DNA from: JAFGPF01 sp964409485
GTDB lineage: Bacteria; Chloroflexota; Dehalococcoidia; Dehalococcoidales; RBG-16-60-22
Length of the DNA stretch: 22,060 bases
Direction of reading: 5' to 3'
Assembly (NCBI GenBank): GCA_964409485.1
Contig: CAYPDM010000024.1
Span: 1 to 22,060, forward strand
Within the stretch, counting starts at the first letter, position 1, and every line of letters starts with the position of its first letter. The position numbers and the translations under genes were made by a program. Of the stretch, positions 6,290 to 14,116 are shown piece by piece. A model generated the notes under the pieces. That model worked only from the letters and a program-made list of their open reading frames with translations, was not told where the DNA came from and did no database searches.

Positions 6290-7579
6290 TTACTTGCCAA
6301 ACCAATCAAACTCTTCGTACTTGACTACCGGGGCATCAATCCAGTCGGTCAGCGGCACGATATCGCCGTCCTTTACATGGAAGACGCGTACCGATTTCGA
6401 AAGGCGGTTATCGCCTGCCGTATAGCTTACCGGACCGTGCAGACCGCCGACAGCGTAGTCCTTTAATTTCTGGATGCCCTGCTCCTCGAGGGCTTTCCAT
6501 GAATCGGCGTCGCCCGCGGCTAACGCGTCGTAGCCGGCATTCTTAACAGCGGTCTTCAGGATTTCCGCCACGATAAGGCTCTGCGCCCAGCAGGTGATGT
6601 AGTCCATATTCTTTTTCTCGTAGTCTTCAGGGTGGTTCTTCTGGATGTACTCGGTCATCTTGGCCATAGCGGAAACGTCGTCACCCCAGTTTACGGTCGG
6701 AAATACGCCGTAAACACCCTCGGCAATATCAGCCCCGGCGATATCAACAAAGGCGCTGGTAAAGCCAGCATGACCCGAGCCGATGGTGATGTTGGGGTAA
6801 ACGCCCAGTTCATAGGCGTTCTTGACAATCAGGGCCGTCGGTGCCGGCGTGCTGGAGATATACAGCACGTCAGGGTTCATAGCCTTAATGCGGGTAAGGG
6901 ATTCCATTTCCGAGGTAGAGTCGGCTTTGTGCTCGAAAGCTTTGCCCGCCTGCCCGTCCCATAGAATTTCAATGCCGAGTGAATCGGCGTAGGCCAGGGC
7001 GGCATCAATGGCGCCTTTTCCGGTCGAGTTATTCAGCGCATGAATGGCGAATTTCGGTTTGCCGCTGCCCTTCCAGACATTGTCCATGTAGTACTTGGCG
7101 AAGGCCAGAAAGTCGTCACCGTAGTCGGGCATCTGTCCGTAAATATGCTGCGGAGGCCGGTAGATAATCGGCGAGGAGAAGGCCGCCATTCCGGCAAATC
7201 CGGCCCGGTTGGCAACCTCCATGGAAGCGGTCATCATGGCCGAAGAGGACGTGGTATACATCAGACAGCCTTCATCCATGAAGTTCTTAACAATAGTGAC
7301 CACCTTGGAAGCATCGTAACCGTTATCTCGCCAGACAACCTCAACCTCGTATCCTTCCACGCCGCCAAGCTCGCTATTGATATATTCAAAACAGTCGAGG
7401 TTGCCGTGCCCCATGGGGGCGCCTTTTTCAGCGGCTTTTCCCGTAGTGGGCGTGGTGATGCCTACTTTCAGCGTTTTACCCTCCGTACTGGGCTCACCAC
7501 AGGCGCTGAAGATGGGCATTACCGAAATGATTAGCGCGAGGCATACGATTGTGGTGATAATTAACGTCCTGTTTTTCAT
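6290..7579 (-). CDS. Substrate-binding lipoprotein, LivK/LivJ family
   Basis: A 429-residue periplasmic-type binding protein for the ABC transporter. The N-terminus has Lys/Arg, a hydrophobic core to about residue 25, and a lipobox-like FSAC, so it is probably a lipid-anchored protein, as expected in a cell without a conventional outer membrane. The mature part begins KTLKVGITTPTTG, the first strand of the type I periplasmic-binding fold, and continues with the two-lobed Leu/Ile/Val-binding domain. The substrate cannot be read from the sequence; neighbouring CoA ligases argue for an organic acid rather than an amino acid. A good AGGAGGG site precedes the ATG. It lies between LivM and LivF, with a strong hairpin directly after it. 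Confidence 0.9.
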   Translation of the reverse strand: MKNRTLIITTIVCLALIISVMPIFSACGEPSTEGKTLKVGITTPTTGKAAEKGAPMGHGNLDCFEYINSELGGVEGYEVEVVWRDNGYDASKVVTIVKNFMDEGCLMYTTSSSAMMTASMEVANRAGFAGMAAFSSPIIYRPPQHIYGQMPDYGDDFLAFAKYYMDNVWKGSGKPKFAIHALNNSTGKGAIDAALAYADSLGIEILWDGQAGKAFEHKADSTSEMESLTRIKAMNPDVLYISSTPAPTALIVKNAYELGVYPNITIGSGHAGFTSAFVDIAGADIAEGVYGVFPTVNWGDDVSAMAKMTEYIQKNHPEDYEKKNMDYITCWAQSLIVAEILKTAVKNAGYDALAAGDADSWKALEEQGIQKLKDYAVGGLHGPVSYTAGDNRLSKSVRVFHVKDGDIVPLTDWIDAPVVKYEEFDWFGK

Positions 7580-7664
7580 TTTTCCCTCCTCTTAATATTT
7601 ATAAATTCGCTGTTCCTGTTGCCAGCTGTGAACTACATACCCCATACCCCCTTATAATTTATAT

Positions 7665-8717
7665 TTAATATGAAAACGGCCACAGGCGATAGGCCGATTT
7701 AAATAACGACCAGCGGTGGGCTAGTCCCCTCGGTTCCAGTATCAGGAAAAGCACTATTACCAGCCCGAATAACATCGGGGTAATGCCGGTGGCAAATCCG
7801 GAGGGAAACATGGTAAATGAGCTTTCTAAAAACGGTACAAGCTCTACGGTGAGTAATTGTTGTAGAATTCTTATAAATACCACGCCGAAGATGGGACCCA
7901 GCGAAGTGCCCAGTCCGCCGATGATAATCATGCCGACGTAAAGAATCGACTCCGTGAAGCTGAACTGCTCGGCGTTGAGAAATCCTATCCAGTGGGCGAG
8001 CAGAGCCCCGGCGATACCGGCGAAGAAACACCCGATGAAAAAAGCCAGCAGCTTGTAATAAAGGAGATTAATGCCCATAACCTCGGCGGCAAGGTCGTTA
8101 TCACGGATGGCGATGAATGCCCTGCCTACCTTTGTCCTGGCCAGGTTCTTGGCAAAGAAAACGCACAGGGCGGCGATAATAATAATAAGATAAAACTGGC
8201 TGGATTCACTGCGGAAGACAAAGCCGCCTATGGAGGCATAGGGCACCTTGATACCGAGGAAGCCGCCGGTATAACCCCAGTGATTAATGACCCATATGAT
8301 GATAAACTGGGCGGCGATAGTGGTGATGGCAAGGTAAAATCCCTTGACGCGTACCGAGGGCAGGCCGAAGATAATGCCGATTAAGCCGGAGACAACGCCG
8401 GCGCCGATAAGCCCTACCAGGAAAGGCATTTCCAGTCGGTTGGTCAGTATGGCGGCGGTATAAGCTCCCACGGCGATGAAGCCGGCGTGCCCGATTGATA
8501 ACTGACCGCAGTAGCCGACCAGTATGTTCAGTCCGATAGCGGCGATGAGGGTAATGCCGATGAGATTGAAGACCCCCAGCCAGTAGTTGCTGAAATACAG
8601 CGGCGCCGTGAAGATAATAACCAGAAGACCGATAATCAGCACCCGGTGGGTCTTGGTGCGCACTATGGCCATATCCTCGGCGTAGTTATGATTGCGGGTT
8701 CCGCAGGGTAAACTCAT
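7665..8717 (-). CDS. livM: ABC transporter permease, LivM family
   Basis: A 350-residue multi-pass inner-membrane permease. The core shows LivM landmarks: GLNILVGYCGQLSIGHAGF near residue 45, then GRAFIAIRDNDLAAEVMGI, the cytoplasmic EAA-type loop that contacts the ATPases, and GGLGTSLGPIFG. It is shorter than E. coli LivM, which has an N-terminal extension. The first ATG is one base after the LivH stop and has only a weak site; an internal Met at residue 16 (MAIVRTKTHR) preceded by GAGG could be the true start. It pairs with LivH to form the channel. Confidence 0.93.
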   Translation of the reverse strand: MSLPCGTRNHNYAEDMAIVRTKTHRVLIIGLLVIIFTAPLYFSNYWLGVFNLIGITLIAAIGLNILVGYCGQLSIGHAGFIAVGAYTAAILTNRLEMPFLVGLIGAGVVSGLIGIIFGLPSVRVKGFYLAITTIAAQFIIIWVINHWGYTGGFLGIKVPYASIGGFVFRSESSQFYLIIIIAALCVFFAKNLARTKVGRAFIAIRDNDLAAEVMGINLLYYKLLAFFIGCFFAGIAGALLAHWIGFLNAEQFSFTESILYVGMIIIGGLGTSLGPIFGVVFIRILQQLLTVELVPFLESSFTMFPSGFATGITPMLFGLVIVLFLILEPRGLAHRWSLFKSAYRLWPFSY

Positions 8718-8718
8718 T

Positions 8719-9603
8719 TTAAATCCGCTCTATACGCTCCTCTCCGAATAGCCCGTAGGGCTTGATAACCATGACGATGATGATGATAACAAAGGGTATA
8801 ATATCCTTGACCCCGGCCCAGAGATACGGCGTAAGGTAGCCGCCGCCGAGGCTTTCACAAAGTCCGATAATCGGGCCGGCGATGATAGCTCCGGCGAAGG
8901 AGTCCAGCCCGCCGAGTATGACCACGGAGAAGGCTTTCAGCCCGGTCTCCAGCAGTCCGTGGGTAATACCGCCGATGCTGGATATCAAGACGCCGCCGAT
9001 AGCCGCCACGCAGCAGGCGAACATCCATGACGTGGAGAAGACCCTCGTCACGGGGATACCGCAGGCCTGCACCGCCATCTGGTCGTCGGCGGTGGCCCGC
9101 ATGGCGATACCCATCCTATGGTAGCGGAAGAACGCGGTCAGCAAAACGAATACCACCAGGCAGATGACGATTACCCATACGTACTCCTGCGAGATAACCG
9201 CCGGGCCGATGTGGATTACCTCCTTGGGGAAGAGGCGTGGCAGAGCGTCGACGCTCCACGGCCAGATGAACGTTATTACGCCCTCGATGAAGTAGCCTAT
9301 TCCCAGCGTTACCGTGATAAGCGATAGGATAGGCTGGGCGATGAGCGGGCGCAGGGCGAACCGTTCGATTACCCAGCCCAGGAAAAGGGCGAAGAGGATG
9401 ACTATCGGAAATGCTATATAGACCGGCAGCTCGGCCTGTGCCAGCATGGAGTAGGTGAACCATGATGAAATCAGCACAATCTGCCCCAGTGCTAGGTTGG
9501 CCACGCTGCTGGACTTCCAGACCAGGACGAATCCCAAGGCAATAAGGGCATATACCATGCCTACCGATATGCCGGTGATGACAAACTGGAGTAGTTCAGC
9601 CAT
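8719..9603 (-). CDS. livH: ABC transporter permease, LivH family
   Basis: A 294-residue integral membrane permease with about eight hydrophobic segments. Typical LivH motifs are the N-terminal GISVGMVYALIALGFVLVWK, the loop GIAMRATADDQMAVQACGI (the coupling helix region facing the ATPases) and SVVILGGLDSFAGAIIAGP near the C-terminus. It forms a heterodimer with LivM. The start has an excellent GGAGG site and overlaps the end of the acyl-CoA synthetase gene by eight bases, so transport and activation are translationally linked. Confidence 0.93.
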   Translation of the reverse strand: MAELLQFVITGISVGMVYALIALGFVLVWKSSSVANLALGQIVLISSWFTYSMLAQAELPVYIAFPIVILFALFLGWVIERFALRPLIAQPILSLITVTLGIGYFIEGVITFIWPWSVDALPRLFPKEVIHIGPAVISQEYVWVIVICLVVFVLLTAFFRYHRMGIAMRATADDQMAVQACGIPVTRVFSTSWMFACCVAAIGGVLISSIGGITHGLLETGLKAFSVVILGGLDSFAGAIIAGPIIGLCESLGGGYLTPYLWAGVKDIIPFVIIIIVMVIKPYGLFGEERIERI

Positions 9604-11515
9604 TTACCGATAATCCTCCTTCTTTTATGCTCCTTACCTGTATGCTCGTGGTTACCACGCCCTTACGTCCGTCTCGGTACGTTACCGGCGCCTGTACGTC
9701 CACTTTATCCCTGTTGCCGTATAAAGCGTCAATCAGGTCTTTATACCGTTCTTCCATGAATTCTCGGCGCAGTTTCCGGGTGCGCGTAAGCTCGGCTTCA
9801 TCAGGGTCGAACTCCTTGTGCAGCAGCACGAACTTCTGAACCCGGGACTGCTCCGGCAGGTAGCCGTTGACTCGCTCCAGGTCCTGCCGCACGAGGTCGG
9901 CCACCTCTTTTTTCTGGGAAAGGTCGACGAAGGTGGTATAGGGGATGCGGTTGCGTTCCGCCCATTTTCCCACCATAGCAAAATCAATATTTAAAATAGA
10001 AGACACGTGGTCTTTATCCTTCCCCCCGATGACCATGGCGTCTTTGATATAGGGACTGAACCTCAACCTGCCCTCGATGTACTGGGGGGCGTATTTAGCG
10101 CCGGATTTCAGCTGGCCCATGTGTTCCAGCCGGTCCATGAATATCAGGTGCCCCTGCTCGTTGATGTTGACGGCGTCGCCGGTATGGCACCAGCCATCTA
10201 TGAGGGTTTCTTTAGTTTTCTCATCATTTTTATGATAGCCGGTAAACATGCAGTCGCTGTTGACCAGGAGTTCGCCTTCGCCGGTTATCCGGATGGAAGT
10301 GCCGAGCGCCGGCCGCCCGACGCTCTCGAACTTGATTTCCCCCTTGCCGTGTGAAGATATGAGGCCGGCCTCGGTGCTGGCATAGCACTGCCTTAGCTCG
10401 ACGCCGATAGCGTGGATGAGCCGGAAGGTGTCCAGGCTCAATACCGAGCTTCCCGTTACGGCGAACCTCACCTTGCTCAATCCCAGGCGGTCTTTTAGCG
10501 GGCGGAACAGGGCTAAATAGGCGATGCCGTGGAGAATACGCCAGAACAGGTTGGGTTTTTTACCCTCGAACTTTATATCGGCGATTTTATGCCCGACGGG
10601 CAGAAAGAGGTTATAGGTGAAACGTTTCAGCGGGTTGGCGTCCACCATTTTTACCTGTATTTCGCTGACCAGTCCCTCCCACTGCCGCGGGCCGTAGATG
10701 ACGAAGTTGGGGCCGACCTCCCGGGTGTCTTCGGCTATTGTTTCCGGCTCCTCCGGGAAATTAAGCTTGGCGCCGGTCAGTAAATGCGGGATAGTCGCGA
10801 AGTAACTATCGCCGACCCAGGCCGCCGGGAAGTTGGAAATCAGATCGTCGTTCTCATCCACCGGGTAGCGCTCCGTGAACCGCCGGGCCGTCGTTATCAG
10901 GGCGCGGTGGTTAAGCATGGCGCCCTTGGGGAGGCCGGTAGTGCCGGATGTATAGTAAATAAAGGCGATATCCTCACCTTTGCCTTCGTCTACGGTCTTC
11001 TCGAAAAGCCCGGGGTGTGTTTTTTCATATTCCCGGCCCAGTTCCAGTACCTCGTCGAAGCTGATGAGTATGGGGTCGTCATAATTGCGCAGTCCCTTCG
11101 GGTCCCAGTAGATGACCTTTTTGAGCAGCGGGAGTTCTCCCTTGATTTCCAGGAACTTGTCCGTCTGTTCCTGGTCGTTAACGATGGCGAATTTAGAATC
11201 GGAGTGTTCGGCGACGTATTTTACTTCCGACGGAATAGAATCGACGAATATGCCGGTGGCTATGCCCCCGGCGGCCTGGACGGCGAATTCCGCCCAGAAC
11301 CACTGCGGTTCGTTATCACCGATAATACAGGCGACATCGCCGCGTTCCAGCCCCAGGCTTATCATACCCAGCGAGAAATATTTAACGGCTTCATAATAGT
11401 CCTGCCAGCTATATCTGTGCCAGACGCCGAACATCTTCATGGACATAGCTGTCCGGGGCCCCCACCTGTCGCGGTTACTTTTAATAACCTGCGGAATGGT
11501 CTCTCTTTTTTCCAT
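9596..11515 (-). CDS. Long-chain-type acyl-CoA synthetase (AMP-forming)
   Basis: This 639-residue adenylate-forming ligase of the long-chain fatty-acid CoA synthetase type would convert a carboxylic acid, ATP and CoA to acyl-CoA, AMP and pyrophosphate. The P-loop YYTSGTTGLPKGA is intact near residue 190, the A5 motif region is QCYASTEAGL, the ATP-binding Asp lies in WCHTGD, and the hinge/lid carries LTRTRKLRR with the catalytic-type Lys. Length matches the family. It is the first gene of the block that continues with LivH, LivM, LivK, LivF and the PaaK-like ligase, so its acid is likely the imported one. The ribosome site (GAGAG close to the ATG) is weak. The leader upstream has a small frame and hairpins that could regulate it. 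Confidence 0.9.
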   Translation of the reverse strand: MEKRETIPQVIKSNRDRWGPRTAMSMKMFGVWHRYSWQDYYEAVKYFSLGMISLGLERGDVACIIGDNEPQWFWAEFAVQAAGGIATGIFVDSIPSEVKYVAEHSDSKFAIVNDQEQTDKFLEIKGELPLLKKVIYWDPKGLRNYDDPILISFDEVLELGREYEKTHPGLFEKTVDEGKGEDIAFIYYTSGTTGLPKGAMLNHRALITTARRFTERYPVDENDDLISNFPAAWVGDSYFATIPHLLTGAKLNFPEEPETIAEDTREVGPNFVIYGPRQWEGLVSEIQVKMVDANPLKRFTYNLFLPVGHKIADIKFEGKKPNLFWRILHGIAYLALFRPLKDRLGLSKVRFAVTGSSVLSLDTFRLIHAIGVELRQCYASTEAGLISSHGKGEIKFESVGRPALGTSIRITGEGELLVNSDCMFTGYHKNDEKTKETLIDGWCHTGDAVNINEQGHLIFMDRLEHMGQLKSGAKYAPQYIEGRLRFSPYIKDAMVIGGKDKDHVSSILNIDFAMVGKWAERNRIPYTTFVDLSQKKEVADLVRQDLERVNGYLPEQSRVQKFVLLHKEFDPDEAELTRTRKLRREFMEERYKDLIDALYGNRDKVDVQAPVTYRDGRKGVVTTSIQVRSIKEGGLSVNG

Positions 11516-11554
11516 AGCTCTCGAAAATCGGTTTTATTCCTTTAAAATTAAATA

Positions 11555-11572
11555 ACCTCCCGACCGGGAGGT
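11555..11572 (-). promoter_or_regulatory. Hairpin in the acyl-CoA synthetase leader
   Basis: ACCTCCCG and CGGGAGGT make an 8-bp perfect inverted repeat with a 2-nt centre (or 7 bp with a 4-nt loop). On the - strand the 3' arm contains a GGGAGG Shine-Dalgarno-like core, followed by an AT-rich tract with T runs before the synthetase start 40 nt on. It could be an attenuator or a translational control element. Confidence 0.35.
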
Positions 11573-11614
11573 AATCTATAACCCATCGATTGAAGCCAGT
11601 AATAGTCTGCCAAT

Positions 11615-11704
11615 CTAAAAGTAAATCATCACCTCCCCGCGCACCTCCGTGCGCCTGGTAAAGATGAATTTCGCTTTCTCCAGTTCACTGCTTATGGTAG
11701 TCAT
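11615..11704 (-). CDS. Possible 29-codon leader peptide
   Basis: A short frame (MTTISSELEKAKFIF at its start) lies in the 286-bp gap between the thioesterase and acyl-CoA synthetase genes. It has reasonable coding flavour but no ribosome site. A 6-bp stem GCGCAC/GTGCGC (11639-11654) lies within it, with GGAG in its loop on the - strand. It may be a leader peptide, a decayed gene remnant or chance. Confidence 0.25.
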   Translation of the reverse strand: MTTISSELEKAKFIFTRRTEVRGEVMIYF

Positions 11705-11715
11705 TTTTGTATCTA

Positions 11716-11733
11716 TATAGAACAGATTCTATA
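11716..11733. promoter_or_regulatory. 18-bp palindrome, candidate operator
   Basis: TATAGAA-CAGA-TTCTATA is a perfect 7-bp inverted repeat with a 4-bp centre. It lies upstream of the acyl-CoA synthetase leader and overlaps the - strand hexamer TATAGA, the best -10 candidate there. A TetR-type or other dimeric repressor would fit. An isolated TTGACA (- strand, 11765-11770) is nearby but not spaced to a good -10. Confidence 0.4.
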
Positions 11734-11802
11734 ATGGCCTAGCTTACCATACGGGAAATGAATCTGTCAATTTATTTGAAGCTAAAACGGGCGACTCTAT
11801 AC

Positions 11803-12222
11803 TCACGCTGTCGTAACGGTGGTTCCGGTGGCCTTGGCGATGAGCTTTCCGTCCTGGTTGGTCACCGTCATCTCGGACACGCCGATACGCCTTCCACTCC
11901 TGATTACGCGGCATTCGGCGGTCAACTCGTCGCCCACGCCGGCGCCGGCAATAAGGTGGATATTGAACTGCGTGGCGATACTCGGGCTTACCAGTGAGTT
12001 CGTGGCATAGGCGAAGGCCTGGTCGGCTATGGACATTATGATGCCGCCGAAGACCAGGCCGTTGAAGTTCATATAGTCGCGCGTCAGTTTCATGTTAACT
12101 TTAGCATACCCGGGGGTTAGTTCCGCCAGCTTGATTTTGAGAAAGGAGGCGATTGGTTCCCCGGCCTCTTTTTCCTTCAGTTCCGCTATATTATCGGATG
12201 GCTCGTTTCCCCTTGTTGACAT
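11803..12222 (-). CDS. PaaI-like hotdog-fold acyl-CoA thioesterase
   Basis: A 139-residue hotdog-fold protein of the PaaI/YbgC-type thioesterase group, which hydrolyses acyl- or aryl-CoA to release stalled CoA. The central helix motif reads NFNGLVFGGIIMSIADQAFA. The family Asn, Gly-Gly and the Asp of the ADQ turn are kept, but the His of the usual HGG is Phe. The hotdog strands follow (FNIHLIAGAGVGDELTAECRV, then SEMTVTNQDGKLIAKATGT). A good GGGGAG site precedes the ATG. It is upstream of the synthetase and transport genes on the same strand and fits a CoA-recycling role beside the two ligases. It is monocistronic or co-transcribed through the leader. Confidence 0.85.
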   Translation of the reverse strand: MSTRGNEPSDNIAELKEKEAGEPIASFLKIKLAELTPGYAKVNMKLTRDYMNFNGLVFGGIIMSIADQAFAYATNSLVSPSIATQFNIHLIAGAGVGDELTAECRVIRSGRRIGVSEMTVTNQDGKLIAKATGTTVTTA

Positions 12223-12256
12223 CCTGTCACTCCCCTTCCGGCATTAATTTCGTTAC

Positions 12257-12265
12257 ATTATAGCA
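12257..12265 (-). promoter_or_regulatory. Extended -10 promoter of the thioesterase gene
   Basis: On the - strand TGCTATAAT is a perfect extended -10 element about 35 nt upstream of the thioesterase ATG. No good -35 box stands at standard spacing, which is tolerable for extended -10 promoters. Confidence 0.55.
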
Positions 12266-12295
12266 TAACTGATTATCAGGCAAAATCAAGGCATA

Positions 12296-12326
12296 TTGAC
12301 AAACTAGGTGCATATATCTTCATAAT
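12296..12326 (+). promoter_or_regulatory. Probable promoter of the GYD-domain gene
   Basis: A perfect TTGACA (12296-12301) is followed after 19 bp by CATAAT (12321-12326), five of six to consensus. The spacing is longer than optimal. The AAAGGAGG ribosome site follows 20 nt later. Confidence 0.45.
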
Positions 12327-12358
12327 AAGGCCGGATACTGTGCTTAAAGGAGGTACCG

Positions 12359-12661
12359 ATGTCCACCTATCTTATGCTGACCACTCTTACCGATTCGGGG
12401 CGCAAGGCCCTTCAGGAGGACCCGGAGATTCTCAAGGAAATAAACAAGGAAGTGGAATTTATGGGGGTTAAGATATTGACCCAGTACGCGCTTCTCGGCC
12501 AGTATGATTTCGTTAACATAGTTGATGCCCCCAATAACGAGGCCGTGGCCAAGCTGGCCATACGTTTAAGCGCCAAGGGCACCACTCAAACGCTGACTCT
12601 TGCCGCCATAAGCATTGAAGATCTCATTGCGACCCTGAAAGAAAGAGAACAGCCCTGGTAA
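12359..12661 (+). CDS. GYD-domain protein
   Basis: A 100-residue small soluble protein of the GYD-domain family (named for a Gly-Tyr-Asp motif), here seen as GQYDFVNIVDAP near residue 47, with the characteristic opening STYLMLTTLTDSGRKAL. The fold is a dimeric alpha-beta ferredoxin-like barrel similar to AsnC-type ligand-binding domains. The family has no firmly established biochemical function. A consensus ribosome site AAAGGAGG precedes the ATG, and its own promoter is visible. It is divergent from the PaaI-like thioesterase. It ends about 50 bp before the convergent small membrane protein gene. Confidence 0.85.
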   Translation: MSTYLMLTTLTDSGRKALQEDPEILKEINKEVEFMGVKILTQYALLGQYDFVNIVDAPNNEAVAKLAIRLSAKGTTQTLTLAAISIEDLIATLKEREQPW

Positions 12662-12711
12662 TACCCGGTTAGCAGGCGGCGGCGTGATTCCCGGATAGCC
12701 GTACCTGCGCC

Positions 12712-12942
12712 TTATTCACCATCGTGCCGGTCCTGGTCCTGGTCGTGAGATAATATTTGAGGATGAAATGCCAGGTATGACAGGGAACCGAAGCAGGGAA
12801 TTATCAGTATCGTTATTGCCCACGGCGCCTTGCGCCGCCCGAACACCTTCTCTCTTGATGATAAATCGTTGAGCATGATCCCGGCCAGTACCCAGTGCAC
12901 GATACTGAAAAGAATAATCCTTATAATCCAATCGAGATTCAT
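12712..12942 (-). CDS. Small two-helix membrane protein, PLDc_N-like
   Basis: This 76-residue protein has two hydrophobic segments (about residues 5-23 and 40-59). Between them lie ND, a basic stretch and KAPWAITILIIPCFGSLSYLAF. This resembles the phospholipase D/cardiolipin synthase N-terminal domain (PLDc_N) found as a stand-alone small protein in many Gram-positive-type bacteria. A GGAG site lies 8-9 nt before the ATG. The C-terminus is an acidic, His/Asp-rich tail (HDQDQDRHDGE). It stands alone between the GYD gene and the membrane PAS gene; the role is unknown. Confidence 0.7.
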   Translation of the reverse strand: MNLDWIIRIILFSIVHWVLAGIMLNDLSSREKVFGRRKAPWAITILIIPCFGSLSYLAFHPQILSHDQDQDRHDGE

Positions 12943-13036
12943 GCCCAGACTCCGATACTTTATTAGCTAATATACCATAATACTATATGTTCGCAGGAAA
13001 AGTCTGGCGAGGTAAGCGCACTAATTCGGTCTCAAT

Positions 13037-13759
13037 TCAGCCTGTCTTAAGTTGAGATACATCCCGGAATATAGAAATTTGGCAGACCGTTCCGTCACTA
13101 TCGGTGAAGGGCGCCGCCATCACTTCATAAGTTCTCCCGTCAGGACATCGGCATTGCCAGTTGCAGATTCGCTTATCTTTAATGGTGGTGGTGATTTTAC
13201 AGTCCTGACACGGCGTATCAGCGTTATGCAGGTGTTTATAGCAGGTGGATGCAGTGCCTTCACCGAAGCCCTTCGTCATAGCGGTGTTCATGAACCGTAT
13301 TCGATAGTCCGGGTCGGTAATGACAACGCCATCGGCCATACTTTCTATTACGTTCAGCATCCTGTCTTTCTGGCGGGCGCGGGTCGTTTCAAATTTCCGG
13401 CAGTTTTCCTCCTCGTTGCGCAGCCTGGCCACAAGGTAACCGATGACTCCGGCGAAGACGGTGAATATTACCATTCTAAGTAATGGGTCGGGATAGGGGG
13501 AGATAAAGAAAGCGCGCGGCAGGAATATGATAAAGCTTATCAGGGTAATAATAACCGCCCCTTTTATCCTGGCGGTGTAGCCGGCATAGACTATCGGAGC
13601 CAGGAAAAGCAGGCGATGCACATCATGGACGCCGTAGAAAAAGTTCTTGCGCAAAGCTTCCCAGGTAGCCCAGTCCACCAGCTCTCCGAAGTAATAAAAA
13701 AGCGTGCATACTACCAGAAGCAGCGGCAGTATGAATGATTTGAAAGTGACTTTCCGCAT
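13037..13759 (-). CDS. Membrane PAS-domain protein without output kinase
   Basis: A 240-residue sensor-like protein. The first ~112 residues form a membrane domain with four or so hydrophobic segments, containing LLFLAPIVYAG (50-60) and LPRAFFISPY (80-89). A short helical linker leads to a PAS domain (about 135-238). The PAS core is Cys-rich (C173, C184, C187, C199, C203, C205), a pattern that could bind metal or heme or respond to redox; the first three resemble the CY...PC..C pattern seen in other PAS sensors. No histidine-kinase, GGDEF or HTH domain follows and the stop is natural. The same membrane domain occurs in the kinase encoded at 15210. A superb GGGAGG site precedes the ATG. It may pass its signal to that kinase by direct interaction. 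Confidence 0.85.
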   Translation of the reverse strand: MRKVTFKSFILPLLLVVCTLFYYFGELVDWATWEALRKNFFYGVHDVHRLLFLAPIVYAGYTARIKGAVIITLISFIIFLPRAFFISPYPDPLLRMVIFTVFAGVIGYLVARLRNEEENCRKFETTRARQKDRMLNVIESMADGVVITDPDYRIRFMNTAMTKGFGEGTASTCYKHLHNADTPCQDCKITTTIKDKRICNWQCRCPDGRTYEVMAAPFTDSDGTVCQISIFRDVSQLKTG

Positions 13760-13806
13760 TATTCTTTTACCTCCCTCATCCGCTTAAGGAGTGTTATTTC
13801 ATCAAA

Positions 13807-13853
13807 AAAAGGGGCTTTTCGCAAGGAGTAAATCCCCTATCGCTGCCCCTTTT
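13807..13853 (-). terminator. Terminator or attenuator between small membrane protein and PAS gene
   Basis: On the - strand, AAAAGGGGC (13845-13853) pairs with GCCCCTTTT (13807-13815), continuing into a run of seven T residues. The loop is 29 nt and contains a further GGGG/CTCC pairing option. It lies after the 56-residue protein gene and about 48 bp before the PAS gene start, so it would reduce or regulate read-through. Confidence 0.5.
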
Positions 13854-13892
13854 CCCGTTTGCATTCTACAGGCGCGTATTACAGGCAACCGT

Positions 13893-14063
13893 CTACTTGA
13901 TTTCTACAGTCACCTTATCTTTCCTGGCGCGCGCAGCCCATCTGGCTCTGGCTTCCTTGATGGCGGCGTAGATGCCGCCCAGGTTCAGGTACCATATAAA
14001 CGCTACCGGGAGCAAAATGATGGGGATTGCTACCGCTAATGCTACTATAATTTGCCATTCCAT
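13893..14063 (-). CDS. Small single-pass membrane protein, tandem paralogue 1
   Basis: This 56-residue protein starts MEWQIIVALAVAIPIILL. One hydrophobic helix (residues 4-26) is followed by WYLNLGGIYAAIKEARARW and a basic tail ending in VTVEIK. It is clearly homologous along its whole length to the protein encoded at 14117-14290: WYLN, GGIY, AIKEARAR and the MxW start are all shared. Conservation at protein level despite synonymous differences shows both are real genes. The AGAGGA site is a little far from the ATG. Topology is predicted N-out, basic tail in. I do not recognise the family; a membrane modulator or assembly partner of the neighbouring sensors is a guess from context. Confidence 0.75.
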   Translation of the reverse strand: MEWQIIVALAVAIPIILLPVAFIWYLNLGGIYAAIKEARARWAARARKDKVTVEIK

Positions 14064-14116
14064 TTTATTTAACGTCCTCTCTCGATATTGTAGTATATAT
14101 CATTCGGGTCATATTT

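Noticed and set aside
10784..11545. 253-codon + strand frame opposite the acyl-CoA synthetase
   Set aside because: It is an antisense shadow of a gene with clear adenylation motifs; its residue make-up follows the complement.
11765..11770. Perfect TTGACA on the - strand as promoter of the acyl-CoA synthetase
   Set aside because: At 16-18 bp spacing the -10 candidates (GTAAGC, TAAGCT) are poor, so it was not called as a promoter.
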